DNA from: an uncultured Fibrobacter sp.
Lineage (GTDB): Bacteria; Fibrobacterota; Fibrobacteria; Fibrobacterales; Fibrobacteraceae
Direction of reading: 5' to 3'
DNA length: 35,095 nt
Assembly: GCA_934691725.1 (NCBI GenBank)
Contig: CAKUTF010000030.1
Span: forward strand, 1 to 35,095
Notes under the pieces: generated by a model
What the model was told of the DNA's origin: nothing
Seen by the model: the letters and a program-made list of their open reading frames with translations, nothing else
Database searches by the model: none
Position numbers and translations under genes: made by a program
In this document: in pieces, positions 25,316-33,698 of the stretch
Layout of the letters: each line of letters begins with the position of its first letter
Numbering within the stretch: position 1 is the first letter of the stretch

Positions 25316-26707
25316 ATGCCCAAAACAATTCTCTTCTGGCCCGATGTTTACAAGGAACAGGGACACTGGTTGCCGACATTGAAATGGGCGGAGGATCTGT
25401 CTCGATTGGGACATTCCGTAAAATATATGGGAATTCCTGACTGCGAAGGGATTGTAAAAGCCTACCCGATAAAGAACCAAAGCGATACGCTGGTTTCCGT
25501 CCCCTATTTCCCGCTTTTCGAGAACATTTATCCTTTGGGCTATACGACCGAAAGCCATACGAGTCCGAACGAACGCTGGCGACCGGACCATATCTGGGCG
25601 ATTGCCTATAGTGCGTTAGGCGAGGACTTGCCGCGCTACAAGGAAAAGTTGAACCGGGAACTGTTTGTCGATGCACAGAATTTTTACAGGACGATGACGG
25701 CTTTAAAGCCTGATCTACTTGTTTCCGGTTATTTCACTTCGCTGGAAAGTCTGCTGATTCATAAAATCTACGGCGTGAACGTTGTCGTCTCGACGACCTA
25801 CCTGAGGCATCCGAGCGAAGACCCGGCGATGCGAGCGGTGCAAAACCTGATGGCGTTTTCCCCGACGGAATACTTCAAGCTGGTGAACTTGTGCCGGTAT
25901 GCGGAACTGAAAGACGCTGCCGGAGAGAATCCGGTCGATCTGCTGCAGGATCCCGAAGTGGAAATCGAAGATTTCGTGAAGGATTTGGAAGCTTTCGACG
26001 AGTTGATCCCCTGCCCGCGCGAATACGAATACGCTCATTACAATCCCGGAGAGAAGGTTCATTATGTCGAACCGTGTATTTTGGAAAGGGATTTGGTCTC
26101 GTCTTCAAGCGAGGGCTTTGACGGTTCGCTTCTCCAGCCGGAAAATCCAGAAGCCGGAGCCGTCTATCAAAAGCTCATCTTTGTGACGGCGGGTTCGCAG
26201 GTCTTGGATTACGAGGGCAAGGCGCGTCATCTTTTCCACTGCCTGTGCGAAGCGATGCGTTCCGCGGAACTGTCCGGTTATCACCTGGTCTTGGGTGTCG
26301 GTGCCAAGCTTATCCATGATTACGAATGGGCGGAATTTAAGGACCAGCCGAATATCACCTTTGCAAACTGGGCCCCGCAACGGGCGATTCTTTCGGCGCC
26401 GAACCTGGAATTCGCCCTCGTTCACGGCGGACTGGCGACCATCAAGGAATGCGTCTATAACAACAAGAAGTTCCTGATTCTTCCCTTGGGCAAGGACCAG
26501 ATCGATAATGCCTTGCGCCTTCGTAAATATGGTATTGAGAATACCATTCCTATTGAAAACATCAGCCCGAAAATCCTGATCGACGCCATAATGAATTTGG
26601 AGTCGGACCGGAAGACCTTGAAAAACCTGGAAAGGCTGAGCGGCGTGTTCCGAAAGCTGGAACGGGAAAGCCCCGGCGTACAGGTGTTGCTCGACAACTT
26701 GAATTAG
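25316..26707 (+). CDS. UDP-glycosyltransferase (UGT/MGT, GT1-type)
   Basis: This is a GT-B fold glycosyltransferase of the UGT/macrolide-GT type (463 aa), expected to move a sugar from a nucleotide sugar onto a small molecule, lipid or protein. The N-terminal acceptor domain opens with ILFWPDVYKEQGHWLP and LSRLGHSVKYMG. The C-terminal donor domain has FVTAGSQ (about 292) and the UGT signature region WAPQRAILSAPNLEFALVHGGLATIKE...LPLGKDQIDNA (about 351-401), with the His-Gly-Gly and Asp-Gln donor contacts. I chose ATG 25316 (aaaaggaa just upstream); an in-frame ATG at 25286 overlaps FISUMP2. It lies 14 nt after FISUMP2 and is the last gene before a strong terminator, so it probably belongs to the TcA operon. 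The acceptor is unknown. Confidence 0.85.
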   Translation: MPKTILFWPDVYKEQGHWLPTLKWAEDLSRLGHSVKYMGIPDCEGIVKAYPIKNQSDTLVSVPYFPLFENIYPLGYTTESHTSPNERWRPDHIWAIAYSALGEDLPRYKEKLNRELFVDAQNFYRTMTALKPDLLVSGYFTSLESLLIHKIYGVNVVVSTTYLRHPSEDPAMRAVQNLMAFSPTEYFKLVNLCRYAELKDAAGENPVDLLQDPEVEIEDFVKDLEAFDELIPCPREYEYAHYNPGEKVHYVEPCILERDLVSSSSEGFDGSLLQPENPEAGAVYQKLIFVTAGSQVLDYEGKARHLFHCLCEAMRSAELSGYHLVLGVGAKLIHDYEWAEFKDQPNITFANWAPQRAILSAPNLEFALVHGGLATIKECVYNNKKFLILPLGKDQIDNALRLRKYGIENTIPIENISPKILIDAIMNLESDRKTLKNLERLSGVFRKLERESPGVQVLLDNLN

Positions 26708-26719
26708 CGAATCAAAAAA

Positions 26720-26736
26720 GCCCGGCGACGCCGGGC
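26720..26736. terminator. Bidirectional terminator between TcA operon and purC
   Basis: A perfect 7-bp GC stem gcccggc / gccgggc with loop gac is flanked by six A on the left and ttctt on the right. On the minus strand it gives a textbook stem plus T6 for purC. On the plus strand it closes the TcA operon 12 nt after the glycosyltransferase stop. Confidence 0.9.
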
Positions 26737-26755
26737 TTCTTCATCCTGGATTTTG

Positions 26756-27640
26756 TTAAAGTTCCGGTTCGTGTCCGGTCAGCCGGACGAAGATTTCCAC
26801 GTATTTGGCAAGCGTATTCTTGACGACTTCCGCAGGAATTTCCGGACCCGGATAGGTCTTGCCCCAGTCGAGCGTTTCGAGCCAGTCGCGAACATACTGC
26901 TTGTCGAAACTTTCCTGGTTCTTGCCGACCTGGTACTTGTCCGCGGGCCAGTAACGGCTCGAATCCGGCGTCAGAACCTCGTCGATTAGGACCGTCTTCC
27001 CGTCGATTTCGCCAAATTCGAACTTGGTGTCCGCGAGGATGATTCCCTTGGTAGCCGCGTAGTCGCGTGCCTTGGTGTAAACGTCGAGAGAAAGGTCGCG
27101 GAGTTCCGTGGCGACTTTTTCGCCCACGATGTCGAAAGTCTGCTCGAAGGAAATGTTTTCGTCATGCCCGACGTCCGGCTTGGTGCTCGGCGTGTAGAGC
27201 GGCTTTTCGAGCTTCTCGCAAAGTTCGAGGCCTTTGGGCAGGACATGTCCGCAGATCTTTCCGGTTTTCTGGTAATCCTTCCAGCCGGAGCCGACGATGT
27301 AGCCGCGCACGATGCACTCGACGCTGTGACGCTTTGCCTTTTTGACAATCATCGAACGCCCGCGCAGATAGTCCTTGTACTTCTGGAGGACAGCGGGATA
27401 TTCATCGACGTTTGCCGTGATCAGGTGGTTCGGCATTCCGAGGTGCTTGAACCAGAAGAGTGAAAGCTGGTTGAGAATTTTTCCCTTGCCGGTAATCGGG
27501 GTGGGAAGGACCACGTCGAAAGCGGAAAGACGGTCGCTCGCGACCATGAGGAAGCTGTCGCCGAGGTCGTACATGTCGCGTACCTTGCCTTGGTGGAACA
27601 GCGGAACATCGGTAATCGGGGTTTCGAATTTTAAGCTCAT
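26756..27640 (-). CDS. purC: Phosphoribosylaminoimidazole-succinocarboxamide synthase
   Basis: This is SAICAR synthase, which joins CAIR and aspartate with ATP in purine synthesis in the cytoplasm. Family marks are the opening GKVRDMYDLGD and VASDRLSAFDVVLP (about 18-47), the ECIVRGYIVGSGWKDY block (about 108-123), the lid region STKPDVGHDENIS (about 152-164) and DEVLTPDSSRYW (about 219-230). The length of 294 aa is the normal long form. It is divergent to coaE, with only 29 nt between the two start codons, so the promoters must overlap. It is followed by the bidirectional terminator. Confidence 0.97.
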   Translation of the reverse strand: MSLKFETPITDVPLFHQGKVRDMYDLGDSFLMVASDRLSAFDVVLPTPITGKGKILNQLSLFWFKHLGMPNHLITANVDEYPAVLQKYKDYLRGRSMIVKKAKRHSVECIVRGYIVGSGWKDYQKTGKICGHVLPKGLELCEKLEKPLYTPSTKPDVGHDENISFEQTFDIVGEKVATELRDLSLDVYTKARDYAATKGIILADTKFEFGEIDGKTVLIDEVLTPDSSRYWPADKYQVGKNQESFDKQYVRDWLETLDWGKTYPGPEIPAEVVKNTLAKYVEIFVRLTGHEPEL

Positions 27641-27669
27641 AGTGCCTTAAAAATAGTTAAATTCCGGGC

Positions 27670-28263
27670 ATGAAGACGATTGGAATCTGTGGCAAGATCG
27701 GTTCCGGGAAAAGCGCGGTCGGCGTGCTTCTCGCCGAGCGGGGAATGTTCGTGCTGGACCTCGACTGCGAAATGCATTTGCTGTATGCGGAATCGGAAAG
27801 GCTCCGGGATAAAATCGCGGAACGCTTCGGAGCGGACTGCATCCGGAACGGGACTGTTGACAGGGTCGCCTTGGCGGGGCGTGTCTTTCGGGAACCGCGT
27901 TCGCTTTCGGATTTGGAAGGAATCGTGTATCCGCTGCTCCGGAAAGCGGTGGAAGGGAAGCTAGCCTTGGTCGCAAAGCGTTCTCCGTCGCCGAAGTTCG
28001 CCGCTGTCGAAGGGGCGCTTCTCTTTAAGTGGCCGGAGTTTTCTAAGGCTCTCGACGAAATCTGGGTGGTCGAAGCTCCCGAGACGCTCCGGCTTTCCCG
28101 GCTTGAAGGGCGCGGACTTTCCCGCGAGGATGCTCTTCGACGGATGCAGGTGCAGGCACAAGATCCTCTGCCGCCGAACGACCGTTACGAGACTATCGAC
28201 AATTCAGGCTCGATGGACGCTCTGAAAACCCGGGTGGATGAACTTTTGGCTTCGAAATTCTAA
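27670..28263 (+). CDS. coaE: Dephospho-CoA kinase
   Basis: This is a P-loop kinase catalysing the last step of coenzyme A synthesis. The Walker A motif GKIGSGKS is at residues 8-15. DLDCEMHLLY (about 30-39) corresponds to the family's DAD-x2-H substrate segment, and EGALLF (about 115) and the lid R-x-x-x-Q-DPLPPNDR region (about 158-176) also fit. The length of 197 aa is normal. ATG 27670 is the first codon of the P-loop strand. The next gene starts 71 nt downstream. Confidence 0.92.
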   Translation: MKTIGICGKIGSGKSAVGVLLAERGMFVLDLDCEMHLLYAESERLRDKIAERFGADCIRNGTVDRVALAGRVFREPRSLSDLEGIVYPLLRKAVEGKLALVAKRSPSPKFAAVEGALLFKWPEFSKALDEIWVVEAPETLRLSRLEGRGLSREDALRRMQVQAQDPLPPNDRYETIDNSGSMDALKTRVDELLASKF

Positions 28264-28334
28264 ATTTGTAAAGGTTCTGTCAAGAATAGGTAAAAACGAA
28301 TGCGATAGGCGTTCACCACAAGGATGTACAAACA

Positions 28335-30020
28335 ATGTTGTTTTCGCAGATAGCCCAAACCATTGCGCTCCTGATCGGCGGTGTGGGAATCTTCTTTCTC
28401 GGCTTGCGATTCCTTTCGATGGGGCTTCAGACGATTGCCGGTCCTACCCTCCAGAAGCTCATCGGCAAGGTGACGAATCATCGGGTTCTCGGGGTGCTAG
28501 TCGGAATGGGGGTGACCTGCCTTGTGCAGTCGAGCGCGGTCACGATGGCGATGGTCATCGGATTTGTAAACGCCGGAATCATGAAGCTCTCGCAGACTCT
28601 AGGCGTCATCATGGGAGCGAACATCGGGACGACGATTACGGGATGGGTTCTCGTGCTGAATATGGATCAGTATGGAATGCCTCTCGCCGGAGCCTGCGCA
28701 CTGGTCTATTGTTTCGCCAAAAAGGAAAACGTCAAATACTCAGCCCTCGCCTTGTTAGGCGTGGGTTTTGTTTTTGTCGGGCTTTACGCGATGAAGGGCG
28801 CGCTTGCGCCCGTGTCGAACAACCAGGATTTTCTGAATGCGCTTGCCGTGTTCAATGCGGAGAGCCTGTTCAGCATTTGCGCGTGCATCGTCGTGGGATT
28901 TCTCATGGCGACTATCATGCAGTCGAGTTCCGCTTCCCTGGGCGTGACGATTGTCCTTGCGTCCCAAGGGCTTATCGGGTTCAACACGGCGGCGGCTCTC
29001 GTGCTTGGACAGAATATCGGGTGCACGATTTCTGCTTTGATGATTGCGGCGAACACGTCTCGCCATGCGCGTCGCGCTGCGATATTCCACTTGCTGTTCA
29101 ACATTTTTGGCGTCATCTGGGTGACGATTCTGTTCTCTCCGACGATGAGCGGAATGTGCTGGCTTTTGCACACGATCTTTGGAATTGAAAATCCCGACGA
29201 TCCGAAGAACGTGATGCTCGCGATTGCGCTTTACCATACGACGTTCAATGTGGTGAATACGCTCGTTGTGTTGCCGTTTACGGGGAAGATTCCCGCGCTT
29301 CTCGACAAGCTTTTCCCGAACAAGGTCAAGCCCAAACATGCCGTGGTGACGAAGCTCGAACCGGCCCTTATCAAGTCTCCGTTCGCAGCGATTACTCAAT
29401 CGGGACGCGAAATGGGAATGATGAACCAGACGGTGTGCAAGATGCTCAAGGACCTGCGCAAGGTTATCGATGGCAAGGCGGACAAGGCTACGGTCGAAAG
29501 CATTTTCGAAGCCGAGACGAAGCTCGATTCCGCACAGACGGAGGTTATCGGTTTTTTGACCGGTCTTCTTTCGACGAGCGTTTCCAAGAGCATTGCCAAC
29601 GATGCGGAACGCCAGCTTCGGATGAGCGATGACTTAGAGACCGCTTCGGATTACGTCACGCAGGTTTTAAAGCTTTTGCTCCGGATGCGCGATCACAATG
29701 TCGCTTTTGACAAGGTTCACCAGGAAGATATTGTCCTTTTACACGAGAGCGTCGAGAAGCTTGCTAACGATGTGACTGTCGTTCTCGAAAATCCGCGCAA
29801 TGTCCAGAAGCTCGCCGATGTCCGTCGCGAAGGCCATGAAATCACGGAACAGGTCCGCGAATACCGGGCAAGGCATTGGGGGCATGTCGCCGAAGTGAAC
29901 GACGATCCGCTCCTCACGACGACCTTTACCGATTTGCTCGGAGCATACCGCAAAATCAAGGAACATCTGGTGACCGCAACGCAGGCGCTAGGTGCGGAAA
30001 TCATTGACGAGGGACGGTGA
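28335..30020 (+). CDS. Na/Pi cotransporter II-like protein with PhoU-like domain
   Basis: This is a NptA-type sodium-dependent phosphate transporter of the inner membrane. Eight or more hydrophobic segments fill residues 1-320 and contain the family's two inverted repeats, each with a QSS motif (Gln65-Ser-Ser in LVQSSAVTMAM, and Gln196-Ser-Ser in MQSSSASLGVT) and GANIGTT. After a linker, residues about 345-561 are helical and PhoU-like, as in the bacterial Na/Pi family. The length of 561 aa is typical. An aagga stretch about 10 nt upstream supports ATG 28335. It could take up phosphate, or export it as proposed for some members. Confidence 0.92.
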   Translation: MLFSQIAQTIALLIGGVGIFFLGLRFLSMGLQTIAGPTLQKLIGKVTNHRVLGVLVGMGVTCLVQSSAVTMAMVIGFVNAGIMKLSQTLGVIMGANIGTTITGWVLVLNMDQYGMPLAGACALVYCFAKKENVKYSALALLGVGFVFVGLYAMKGALAPVSNNQDFLNALAVFNAESLFSICACIVVGFLMATIMQSSSASLGVTIVLASQGLIGFNTAAALVLGQNIGCTISALMIAANTSRHARRAAIFHLLFNIFGVIWVTILFSPTMSGMCWLLHTIFGIENPDDPKNVMLAIALYHTTFNVVNTLVVLPFTGKIPALLDKLFPNKVKPKHAVVTKLEPALIKSPFAAITQSGREMGMMNQTVCKMLKDLRKVIDGKADKATVESIFEAETKLDSAQTEVIGFLTGLLSTSVSKSIANDAERQLRMSDDLETASDYVTQVLKLLLRMRDHNVAFDKVHQEDIVLLHESVEKLANDVTVVLENPRNVQKLADVRREGHEITEQVREYRARHWGHVAEVNDDPLLTTTFTDLLGAYRKIKEHLVTATQALGAEIIDEGR

Positions 30021-30560
30021 TTCAGAACCGCGGACGTCTAAGTTTAGTGGTTAGTGGGCAGTGGCTAGAACTTTTGACGTTTAAATTTTTGGGAAGCGTT
30101 TAGCGGGACACGGGAAGAGGGACATTCTAAGCGAGCCGTTTCCTGCAATGTCATTCCCGTGCTCCGACACGGGAATCCCTGGGATTATCGGAACAAGCCC
30201 GACAATGACATATTCAGACTCGGCGTGGCCTTGAGGGTGGTAGCAAGGGGACTATCAGAACTTAGAACTGAGATTTTAGAACTTAGATTTTCAGACATCT
30301 ATGTTCTGCATACAAGAAGCTTAAGCGTTCATTGTTCTAAACTCTAAGTTCTCCCAACTAAACTCTGACACGCCCCTCGCCGAGTAGGCGCAATCCCGCC
30401 GTCAGGCGGAAAAGGGTCGCTTCGCGACAAAAGCCTAGATATGCACGTATTCAAAATCTTTTGGCAAAAAAAGTCGCACAAAATCTCCGCGTCCCGCTTC
30501 CCATTCTAACCACTGAACACTGACCACTAGCTACTGATTCCTATCTCCTAATATCACTTA
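30021..30560. repeat. Intergenic repeat mosaic 3 (no gene seen)
   Basis: This gap holds the same word set: cgcggacgtctaag, gtggttagtgggcagtggc, ctaagttctcccaactaa, cactgaacactgaccac. 30087-30114 is the inverted copy of 238-265 with one mismatch. 30372-30420, starting gcccctcgccgagtagg, recurs inverted at 34816-34867, and ctgattcctatctcc (about 30534-30548) recurs inverted near 34652-34666. A 62-codon open frame at 30159-30347 runs through these words and is not believed. Confidence 0.7.
30153..30176. repeat. Palindrome, 9-bp stem (attcccgtg / cacgggaat)
   Basis: A perfect 9-bp inverted repeat with loop ctccga, inside repeat mosaic 3. It is similar in design to the attccccgg palindromes at 184-206 and 10876-10898 but has a different sequence. 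There is no T-tract. Confidence 0.7.
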
Positions 30561-30574
30561 ACTGAAAATCAATT

Positions 30575-31834
30575 TCAGAGCGACCAGTGGTATTCGAAAC
30601 CCAGCTGGATAAAGCAGTCGATGGTGGAGCCTCCGATTTCTGTCGGTTCGGCAACCGCATCGACGGACGGTTCCTTGTCGAGAAGCCGGCCGCGCCCGGC
30701 GATTCCCGCCCGCAAATCGATTCCGTAATGTTCGAAGAAAAGTCCGCGGACTCCCGCCGAGAGAATCGCTCCCTTGTAAAAGTCCTTGAATTCGATGCGT
30801 GACTTGTAGGCGCTCGAAGGTTCTCGTCCGCTTTTCGTGTCGATGGATTCCGAGAGAAAGCTGTAGAGAAATCCTAGCGATGCATGCGGCAAGATGTCGA
30901 TGTTTTTCCGCATGTGAAAACGGTGAGAAAACAAGAGGCTGAGGCCGATTTCGTAACGGTAAAACGTCCAGTGGTCCAGTTCCCGGTAAATCGTATCGCG
31001 ACTGTCGGTCTTTGCGTCGTGGGAAGAAAACCGGAAGAAAACTTCCGCCCCGATAAAGTCGTACCAGAGTCCGCCGGCATAAACGTTTAGGACCGGGGAG
31101 GAGTCTTCCAAAAAGTTCCAGGCGGAAAGAGAATCCTTGGTGTTGCGGTAATTCTTGATGCGGCTTTTGAGATGGCTTCGATACCAGCTGCTCGGCGTGA
31201 ACGGAATCTGAGCCTGCGTATAGCCGCCCGCGATTCCGACCCAGCCGTGAAACTTGGGAATTTCCGAAAAGTATTCGTCCGGTTCGACCGCTTTCCTTTT
31301 TCTCTCTTCGGCGGAAAGGCGTCGCTTGGTGCTTCCACCGAAGAACATTTCCGCGATATCGTCTCCCAGCTGGATTTTGTCTTCGTTGTAGGGAAGCGAA
31401 CCCGCGATTTTCGGCGCAAAGCTCGTTTCGTCAAAAAGCGCGATGACAAGGGAATTTCCTCGGCGGGTCATAAAAAGCAAAAGGCGGTCTTCGATGGATG
31501 CGATTCTCTCCTGGACTTTTGGGTCGCGGGCTTTGAGGTTCTCGGCGGGAATTTTCGGCTCCAGATTGTTCCTGAGCCATTTCGAATAAAGCGCTGCGGT
31601 TGAATCCCTTTCCCATTCTCCGGCGATTCGCACCGAAGGATTTCCGATTCCGCCGTTGTTCCGCTTGAGCGACAGCGAAAATTCCTTCGGGTCTAGCGGA
31701 ACGGCGCTGTCGGGACTCCAGAGGAGAACGTCCGGGTCGCTCCAGAGGGTGAAAGGCGTCTTGAAAAAAATGTCTCCGGCGAAAAGCTCTGCGGAAAAAA
31801 TCAGGACGGCGAGCAGGATGGGAAAAATTTTCAT
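30575..31834 (-). CDS. Secreted, outer-membrane beta-barrel-like protein
   Basis: I do not recognise this 419-aa protein as a named family. It has a clear signal peptide (MKIFPILLAVLIFSAELFAG). The first half (about 25-190) is mixed and includes a basic patch (STKRRLSAEERKRKA). The second half (about 195-419) has alternating aromatic/glycine strands such as WVGIAGGY, VLNVYAGGLWYDFIGAEVFFRF, YEIGLSLLFSHRF and ILSAGVRGLFFEHYGIDLRAGIAG, and ends FEYHWSL, which suggests an outer-membrane beta-barrel. The start codon overlaps the stop of the upstream lipoprotein gene by 4 nt, so it is the last gene of a five-gene operon. Confidence 0.75.
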   Translation of the reverse strand: MKIFPILLAVLIFSAELFAGDIFFKTPFTLWSDPDVLLWSPDSAVPLDPKEFSLSLKRNNGGIGNPSVRIAGEWERDSTAALYSKWLRNNLEPKIPAENLKARDPKVQERIASIEDRLLLFMTRRGNSLVIALFDETSFAPKIAGSLPYNEDKIQLGDDIAEMFFGGSTKRRLSAEERKRKAVEPDEYFSEIPKFHGWVGIAGGYTQAQIPFTPSSWYRSHLKSRIKNYRNTKDSLSAWNFLEDSSPVLNVYAGGLWYDFIGAEVFFRFSSHDAKTDSRDTIYRELDHWTFYRYEIGLSLLFSHRFHMRKNIDILPHASLGFLYSFLSESIDTKSGREPSSAYKSRIEFKDFYKGAILSAGVRGLFFEHYGIDLRAGIAGRGRLLDKEPSVDAVAEPTEIGGSTIDCFIQLGFEYHWSL

Positions 31835-32514
31835 CGGACGCCTCCGTCGATTCCGAAAACAAGGCTGTCGGCTGCAAGAGCCGAAACAGTTGCGACGGCA
31901 TCCTTTGAAATTCCGTTTCGGATGTCCAGCGGAATTTCGGAGACCGCTGAATAGAGGGGACGCTGCTTTTCGTTATCCCAGAGCGTGTAGGCAAGGATGA
32001 CGGTTAAAAAATCCGAAGTGCGTTTTTCGGCGGCTTCGCGTCCGGTGAGCGCGTAATCGTAAAAGTTGTCCTTGGAAAGGTCCAGTCCGAGCGTAAATTC
32101 ATGGACGAGAATCAGGTATTTGGGGACGGATCCAGACACGGAAACGATTCGTCCCTGGGCTGGAAAACGTCCCTTGACAAAGATTCGGTCGTCGAGCCTT
32201 TGCGTGTCTTCGGGAAAAGATTCGTAAAGAGAATCCGGCCAGAGGGAAAGTTTCGGGTAGCGCGTAGTTTTCAGTTCTTTTTCAAAGGCTTTTTCTGCTT
32301 GCCCGCTCAGAATGGAATAGACGGAATCCCGCGGAATTTCCAGATTCTTGGAAAACCATTTGTCGCGTGTGACGACAATTGCCCGATGGAGACCGACCAG
32401 CGCAATTTCTTCGTTAGCGCTCGGGGATTCCCGGTAATAGGGATGGCTTGCGTTCCACTGCTTGCCTGAACAGGCGACGAGGATAATCGTAAACAGCAGA
32501 ATCGCCGTCCGCAT
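31831..32514 (-). CDS. Hypothetical lipoprotein
   Basis: This is a predicted lipoprotein of 227 aa with no family I recognise. The start at 32514 gives a signal peptide MRTAILLFTIILVAC with lipobox Ile-Leu-Val-Ala-Cys; a longer in-frame start (32577) would overlap the end of pyrE and is rejected. It has an LSGQAEKAFEKELKTTRYPKLSL helix and several hydrophobic strands (YLILVHEFTLGLDL, LTVILAYTLWD). It begins 1 nt after the pyrE stop and overlaps the barrel-like gene by 4 nt, so the two envelope proteins may work as a pair. Confidence 0.75.
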   Translation of the reverse strand: MRTAILLFTIILVACSGKQWNASHPYYRESPSANEEIALVGLHRAIVVTRDKWFSKNLEIPRDSVYSILSGQAEKAFEKELKTTRYPKLSLWPDSLYESFPEDTQRLDDRIFVKGRFPAQGRIVSVSGSVPKYLILVHEFTLGLDLSKDNFYDYALTGREAAEKRTSDFLTVILAYTLWDNEKQRPLYSAVSEIPLDIRNGISKDAVATVSALAADSLVFGIDGGVR

Positions 32515-32515
32515 T

Positions 32516-33184
32516 TTACACACCCCATTCTGTCCGATAGGCGCGTACTTTTTCCAGGATGTCGCTTGGTGCGCCAATTTTTTGGCGGTTCTCCGGGTTT
32601 TCGAGAAACGCGATGATGTCGTCTATATCGATAATCGAATGGGCTTCGATGCCGTAAGTCTCTTCGACGGTCGAAAGGGCGGATTTTCCGTTTTCGAGAC
32701 GTTCCTTGCGGTCAACGGAAATGAGAAGTCCCCGGATCTTCGCATTCGGGAAATTTTTCATCGCCTGCATCGTTTCGTTCACCGAGGTTCCCGCGGTAAT
32801 CACGTCCTCGATGATGACGACATCTCTTGCTTCTTTGTATGTGTCGCCGACGAGGTTTCCGCCTTCGCCGTGATCTTTCGCTTCCTTTCGGTTGTATGTG
32901 AAGCTCAAATCGAGACCGTGGCGAGCATAGAGGGAAATCGCCGTCGCAGCGCACAGGGGAATTCCCTTGTAGGCGGGACCGAAAAGGTTCGACGCCTTGT
33001 CTTTAAAATGTTCGACAAAGGCTTCGGCGTAGAATTCGGACAGGCGGGATAGAGATTTTCCCGTGCGAAATTCTCCCGTGTTGATGAAATACGGCGTGTG
33101 GCGTCCACTCTTGGTGACAAAGGCTCCGAACTTGAGCGCTCCGGTTTCGACGAGAAAATGAACAAAGGAATCTTTCCGGTTCAT
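32516..33184 (-). CDS. pyrE: Orotate phosphoribosyltransferase
   Basis: This enzyme makes orotidine 5'-phosphate from orotate and PRPP in pyrimidine synthesis. From the start at 33184 it has 222 aa, with FVTKSGRHTPYFINTG (about 22-37), FGPAYKGIPLCAA (68-80), the NRKEAKDHGEGG loop (98-109) and the PRPP-binding motif VIIEDVITAGTS (123-134). The frame is open upstream to 33454, but that extension has no similarity to the family and overlaps the previous gene, whose TGA overlaps this ATG by one base. Translational coupling is therefore likely. Confidence 0.96.
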   Translation of the reverse strand: MNRKDSFVHFLVETGALKFGAFVTKSGRHTPYFINTGEFRTGKSLSRLSEFYAEAFVEHFKDKASNLFGPAYKGIPLCAATAISLYARHGLDLSFTYNRKEAKDHGEGGNLVGDTYKEARDVVIIEDVITAGTSVNETMQAMKNFPNAKIRGLLISVDRKERLENGKSALSTVEETYGIEAHSIIDIDDIIAFLENPENRQKIGAPSDILEKVRAYRTEWGV

Positions 33185-33690
33185 CAGTTGGAGCCTCCGA
33201 TAAGAAGGGAGAAAATCCCGCTCAGGATTTGGTAGCTGGTGAGGACGGTGAGCGAAACCAGGATGACGGAAATGAGAACGCAAAGCCCGATATACCAGAA
33301 GAACGACTTCTTGAATCCCTTGATTTTCAGCTTGAAAATGAACCAGACGATGACGGAGAGAAGTGCAGCGAAAATCCAGGCGACGGGAGCCGAAATCGCA
33401 GCGATGCAGCTTACGATATAGACGAGCGAAATTCCCGGAATAAAGAAGAAACATATCGCAAGTACGGTGAGAAGCGCAAAACCGACATAGTAGGAAACGC
33501 CGCGTTCATGCTGGATGATGACCTGGGGCTTTTCGTCCGGCTTGTTTGCGGATTCGGCGGGTTCAACCTTCTCTTCCTGTTTGGGCTCTGGTTTTTCTGC
33601 AGGAGCCTGGGAGGTTTGGGGTTTTTCTTCCGGGCTTGTTACCGAAACGATTTCGGCGTCCTGGATTTTGGATTCGTTTTCTTCTGCCAT
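33184..33690 (-). CDS. Hypothetical membrane protein with acidic, Pro-rich N-terminus
   Basis: This 168-aa protein is of no recognised family. Residues 1-60 are charged and disordered, rich in Glu, Lys, Pro and Gln (EEKPQTSQAPAEKPEPKQEE). Residues about 65-168 hold three to four hydrophobic helices (VGFALLTVLAICFFFIPG, YIVSCIAAISAPVAWIFAALLSVIVWF, FFWYIGLCVLISVILVSLTVL). The start at 33690 has taagga upstream; a longer start at 33750 would overlap purU. It sits between purU and pyrE with an 8-nt gap and a 1-nt overlap. Confidence 0.8.
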   Translation of the reverse strand: MAEENESKIQDAEIVSVTSPEEKPQTSQAPAEKPEPKQEEKVEPAESANKPDEKPQVIIQHERGVSYYVGFALLTVLAICFFFIPGISLVYIVSCIAAISAPVAWIFAALLSVIVWFIFKLKIKGFKKSFFWYIGLCVLISVILVSLTVLTSYQILSGIFSLLIGGSN

Positions 33691-33698
33691 AAAAATCC

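Noticed and set aside
12578..26707. Prophage or tailocin interpretation of the large accessory region
   Set aside because: No tail tube, sheath, baseplate, terminase, integrase or lysis genes were seen. The giant protein has TcA-specific segments from VRP1 to the TcB-binding domain.
30159..30347. 62-codon open frame in the intergenic gap
   Set aside because: It is made of dispersed repeat words and a palindrome, with no Shine-Dalgarno and no protein-like pattern.
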